Assembly: GCA_959598545.1 (NCBI GenBank)
Contig: CAUGFC010000103.1
Location: 1-6,301 of the forward strand
Source of the DNA: an uncultured Olsenella sp.
GTDB taxonomy: Bacteria > Actinomycetota > Coriobacteriia > Coriobacteriales > Atopobiaceae
Reading direction: 5' to 3'
DNA: 6,301 nt
The notes under the pieces: model-generated
Database searches by the model: none
What the model saw: only the letters and a program-made list of their open reading frames with translations
Told to the model about the DNA's origin: nothing
In this document: positions 4,645-6,301 of the stretch, one piece after another
Position numbering within the stretch: the stretch's first letter is position 1
How the letters are laid out: the number at the start of each line of letters is the position of its first letter
Position numbers and translations under genes: made by a program

Positions 4645-5433
4645 GTGGAGATTTCGATCATCCAGGCCGTTCTTATCGGCCTCTGGACAGCGGTCTGCTG
4701 GAGCGGCATGCTGTTCGGCATCTACACCAACCGCAGCCTCGTGCTGGCGTTTGGCGTGGGCGTCATCCTCGGTGACATCCCGACGGCGCTCGGCGTCGGC
4801 GCGGTGGCCGAGCTCGCCTTCATGGGCTTCGGCGTCGGCGCCGGCGGCACCGTGCCGCCCAACGCCATCGGCCCGGGCATCGTGGGCACCCTGATGGCCA
4901 TCACCACCGAGGGCGTCACCCCGGAGAGCGCGCTTGCCCTCTCCATCCCGTTCGCGGTTGCCATCCAGTTCCTGCAGACCGCCATCTACACGGCCTGCTC
5001 CGGCAACCAGGAGGCAGCTGCCCGCGCCCTCGAGGCCGGCAAGCTCGGCAAGTATCGCTTCGTCTGCAACATCACGGTCATCCTGTTCGCCAGCTGCGGC
5101 TTCCTGCTGGGCTTCTTCGCCTGCGTCGCCATGGGCCCGCTGCAGGCCCTCATCGAGGCCATTCCCGCGTGGCTCACGACCGGCCTCTCCGTCGCCGGCG
5201 GCATGCTGCCCGCCATCGGCTTCGCGATGATCCTGAGCGTCATGCTCACCAAGGAGTTCGTCCCCTTTGCGCTGCTCGGCTACATCTGCGCCGCCTACCT
5301 CGGCATCCCGACGGTCGGTATCGCCATGGTCGGCCTGGTGTTCGCGCTCAAGCGCTACTTTGACGTGAAGAAGCAGGAGGAGCTTCAGCCCGCTGCCGCT
5401 GCTGAGGAGGTCAGCCACGATGACTGGATCTAA
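4645..5433 (+). CDS. PTS system mannose/fructose/sorbose-family IIC component (AgaW-like membrane permease)
   Basis: The 262-residue integral membrane protein forms the sugar translocation channel with IID. It begins at GTG 4645 behind AAAGGAGGG (4633-4641). It is strongly hydrophobic, with several predicted membrane segments: around 5-27, 31-60, a glycine-rich stretch 61-90, 95-115, then after a loop at 120-135 further segments to about 235. Conserved EII-Sor features are GDIPTALGVGAVAELAFMG (43-61, including D44 and E56) and the glycine/proline-rich GVGAGGTVPPNAIGPGIVGT. The charged C-terminal tail (VKKQEELQPAAAAEEVSHDDWI) is cytoplasmic, and its coding sequence contains the ribosome binding site and start of IID. 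Length is normal for the family. Substrate is inferred from the ugl neighbour. Confidence 0.93.
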   Translation: MEISIIQAVLIGLWTAVCWSGMLFGIYTNRSLVLAFGVGVILGDIPTALGVGAVAELAFMGFGVGAGGTVPPNAIGPGIVGTLMAITTEGVTPESALALSIPFAVAIQFLQTAIYTACSGNQEAAARALEAGKLGKYRFVCNITVILFASCGFLLGFFACVAMGPLQALIEAIPAWLTTGLSVAGGMLPAIGFAMILSVMLTKEFVPFALLGYICAAYLGIPTVGIAMVGLVFALKRYFDVKKQEELQPAAAAEEVSHDDWI

Positions 5434-6244
5434 CGAGAAGAAGCTCGTCAAGAGCGACTACACCAAGACGATGATTCGTGCTTGGCTGCTTCAGAACGGC
5501 TTCAACTACAGCAACTACCAGGGCAACGGCTACTCCTATGTGGTCTACCCCGCCCTCAAGAAGATTCACGGGGGCGACAAGGAGGGGCTGTGCAAGGACC
5601 TCGCCGATAACTGCGAGTTCTACAACACCAACCCCAACCTGCTGCCGTTCGTGACCTCTCTGCACCTTGCCATGGCCGACGAGGGCATCCCCTACAGTGA
5701 GATCCGTGGTCTCAAGATGGCCCTCATGGGCCCGCTCGCCGGCATCGGCGACTCGCTGTCGCAGTTCTGCCTCGCGCCGCTCTACTCGACGATCTTCTCG
5801 TCGCTGGCGCAGCAGGGCCTCGCCTTTGCCCCGGTGGGCTTCTGGCTGGCCATCAACGGCACCCTGCTCGCGATCAAGTTCGCGATGTGCAACCTTGGCT
5901 ACAAGCTCGGCACCTCGGTCATCGACAAGCTGAGCAAGTCCATGGCGCTCATCTCCGAGTGCGCGAGCATGGTCGGCGTCACGGTCATCACCGGCCTTGC
6001 CGTCTCGTTCGTCAAGATGAACGTCAACATCGAGTTCGCCGCCGGTGCCGCCGAGGAGGGCGTCAAGCAGTCCACGGTGAGCATCCAGGGCATGCTCGAC
6101 AACATCGCCCCGTCGCTTCTGCCGGTGCTCTACATGCTCCTGATGTTCTACCTCATCAAGAAGCGCAACTGGAACACCTACCAGCTCGTCATTCTGACGG
6201 TCATCGTGGGCGTCGCTCTCTCCGCGTGCGGCATCCTCGTCTAG
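5420..6244 (+). CDS. PTS system mannose/fructose/sorbose-family IID component (AgaE-like)
   Basis: The 274-residue IID subunit, of normal family length, assembles with IIC in the cytoplasmic membrane. Its first ~100 residues are soluble and contain RAWLLQNGFNYSNYQGNGY (20-38) and FYNTNP (67-72), both typical EIID signatures. MGPLAGIGDSL (103-113) is the family hallmark. Hydrophobic segments follow at about 120-165, 175-197 and 229-274, ending close to the C-terminus. The ATG overlaps the end of the IIC gene by 14 bases and uses GAGGAGG (5404-5410) within it, which indicates translational coupling and equal subunit amounts. No terminator is visible in the remaining 57 bases, so the operon may continue. 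A matching IIA gene is absent from the window. Confidence 0.94.
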   Translation: MTGSNEKKLVKSDYTKTMIRAWLLQNGFNYSNYQGNGYSYVVYPALKKIHGGDKEGLCKDLADNCEFYNTNPNLLPFVTSLHLAMADEGIPYSEIRGLKMALMGPLAGIGDSLSQFCLAPLYSTIFSSLAQQGLAFAPVGFWLAINGTLLAIKFAMCNLGYKLGTSVIDKLSKSMALISECASMVGVTVITGLAVSFVKMNVNIEFAAGAAEEGVKQSTVSIQGMLDNIAPSLLPVLYMLLMFYLIKKRNWNTYQLVILTVIVGVALSACGILV

Positions 6245-6301
6245 TTGGGCGGCTGCTCGGAGCATAGCTGACTGTTCGTTCGGATGCGGGCGGCGCGGTC
6301 C

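Noticed and set aside
4603..5451. 282-codon minus-strand open frame opposite IIC
   Set aside because: It is a low-complexity Ala/Asp/Glu/Gly/Arg-rich shadow of the IIC gene with no domain.
5411..6265. 284-codon minus-strand open frame opposite IID
   Set aside because: It mirrors the IID frame, is charged and repetitive in composition, and matches no family.
6245..6301. Possible start of a further gene (ATG near 6281) or a terminator after IID
   Set aside because: No ribosome binding site precedes the ATG. The TGCTC/GAGCA inverted pair has a 5-bp stem, a loop too small to form, and no T-run.

Overview
The window is GC-rich, with strong Shine-Dalgarno sites and GTG/TTG starts used alongside ATG. 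Gene content and protein similarity suggest a high-GC Gram-positive gut or oral bacterium of the Coriobacteriia type (Olsenella/Collinsella/Atopobium-like). That placement is an inference, because no marker gene is present. The locus is the actinobacterial counterpart of the streptococcal glycosaminoglycan (hyaluronan/chondroitin) utilisation cluster.

Layout. (1) 1-468, minus: the N-terminal 156 codons of a HelD-type RNA polymerase recycling helicase, cut by the window edge. (2) 469-784: a non-coding stretch holding a 47-bp near-identical copy of the 3' end of the neighbouring regulator gene (531-577, matching 764-810) and a roughly 120-bp segment bounded by 9-bp inverted repeats (644-762). 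(3) 785-1819, minus: a LacI-family regulator resembling streptococcal RegR, with its own promoter and a palindrome over the predicted start point. (4) 1909-1936: a textbook intrinsic terminator for the next gene. (5) 1966-2607, minus: DhuI, an RpiB/LacA/LacB-fold isomerase. (6) 2608-2883: a divergent control region with two predicted promoters and three variants of one palindrome, TAAACCGGTTTA. (7) 2884-6244, plus: unsaturated glucuronyl hydrolase (GH88), then mannose-family PTS IIB, IIC and IID, tightly packed.

How it fits together. The PTS would import unsaturated disaccharides released outside the cell by polysaccharide lyases. UGL would split off the unsaturated uronic acid in the cytoplasm, and DhuI would isomerise the resulting 4-deoxy-5-keto uronate towards 2-keto-3-deoxygluconate. 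The regulator probably represses both sides of the divergent region, and its own gene, until substrate appears. The lyase, the PTS IIA subunit, the reductase DhuD, KdgK and KdgA are not in the window. The system as a whole belongs to a known type. The less familiar parts are the operator arrangement, the repeat that encodes the regulator's C-terminal tail, and two mRNA hairpins.
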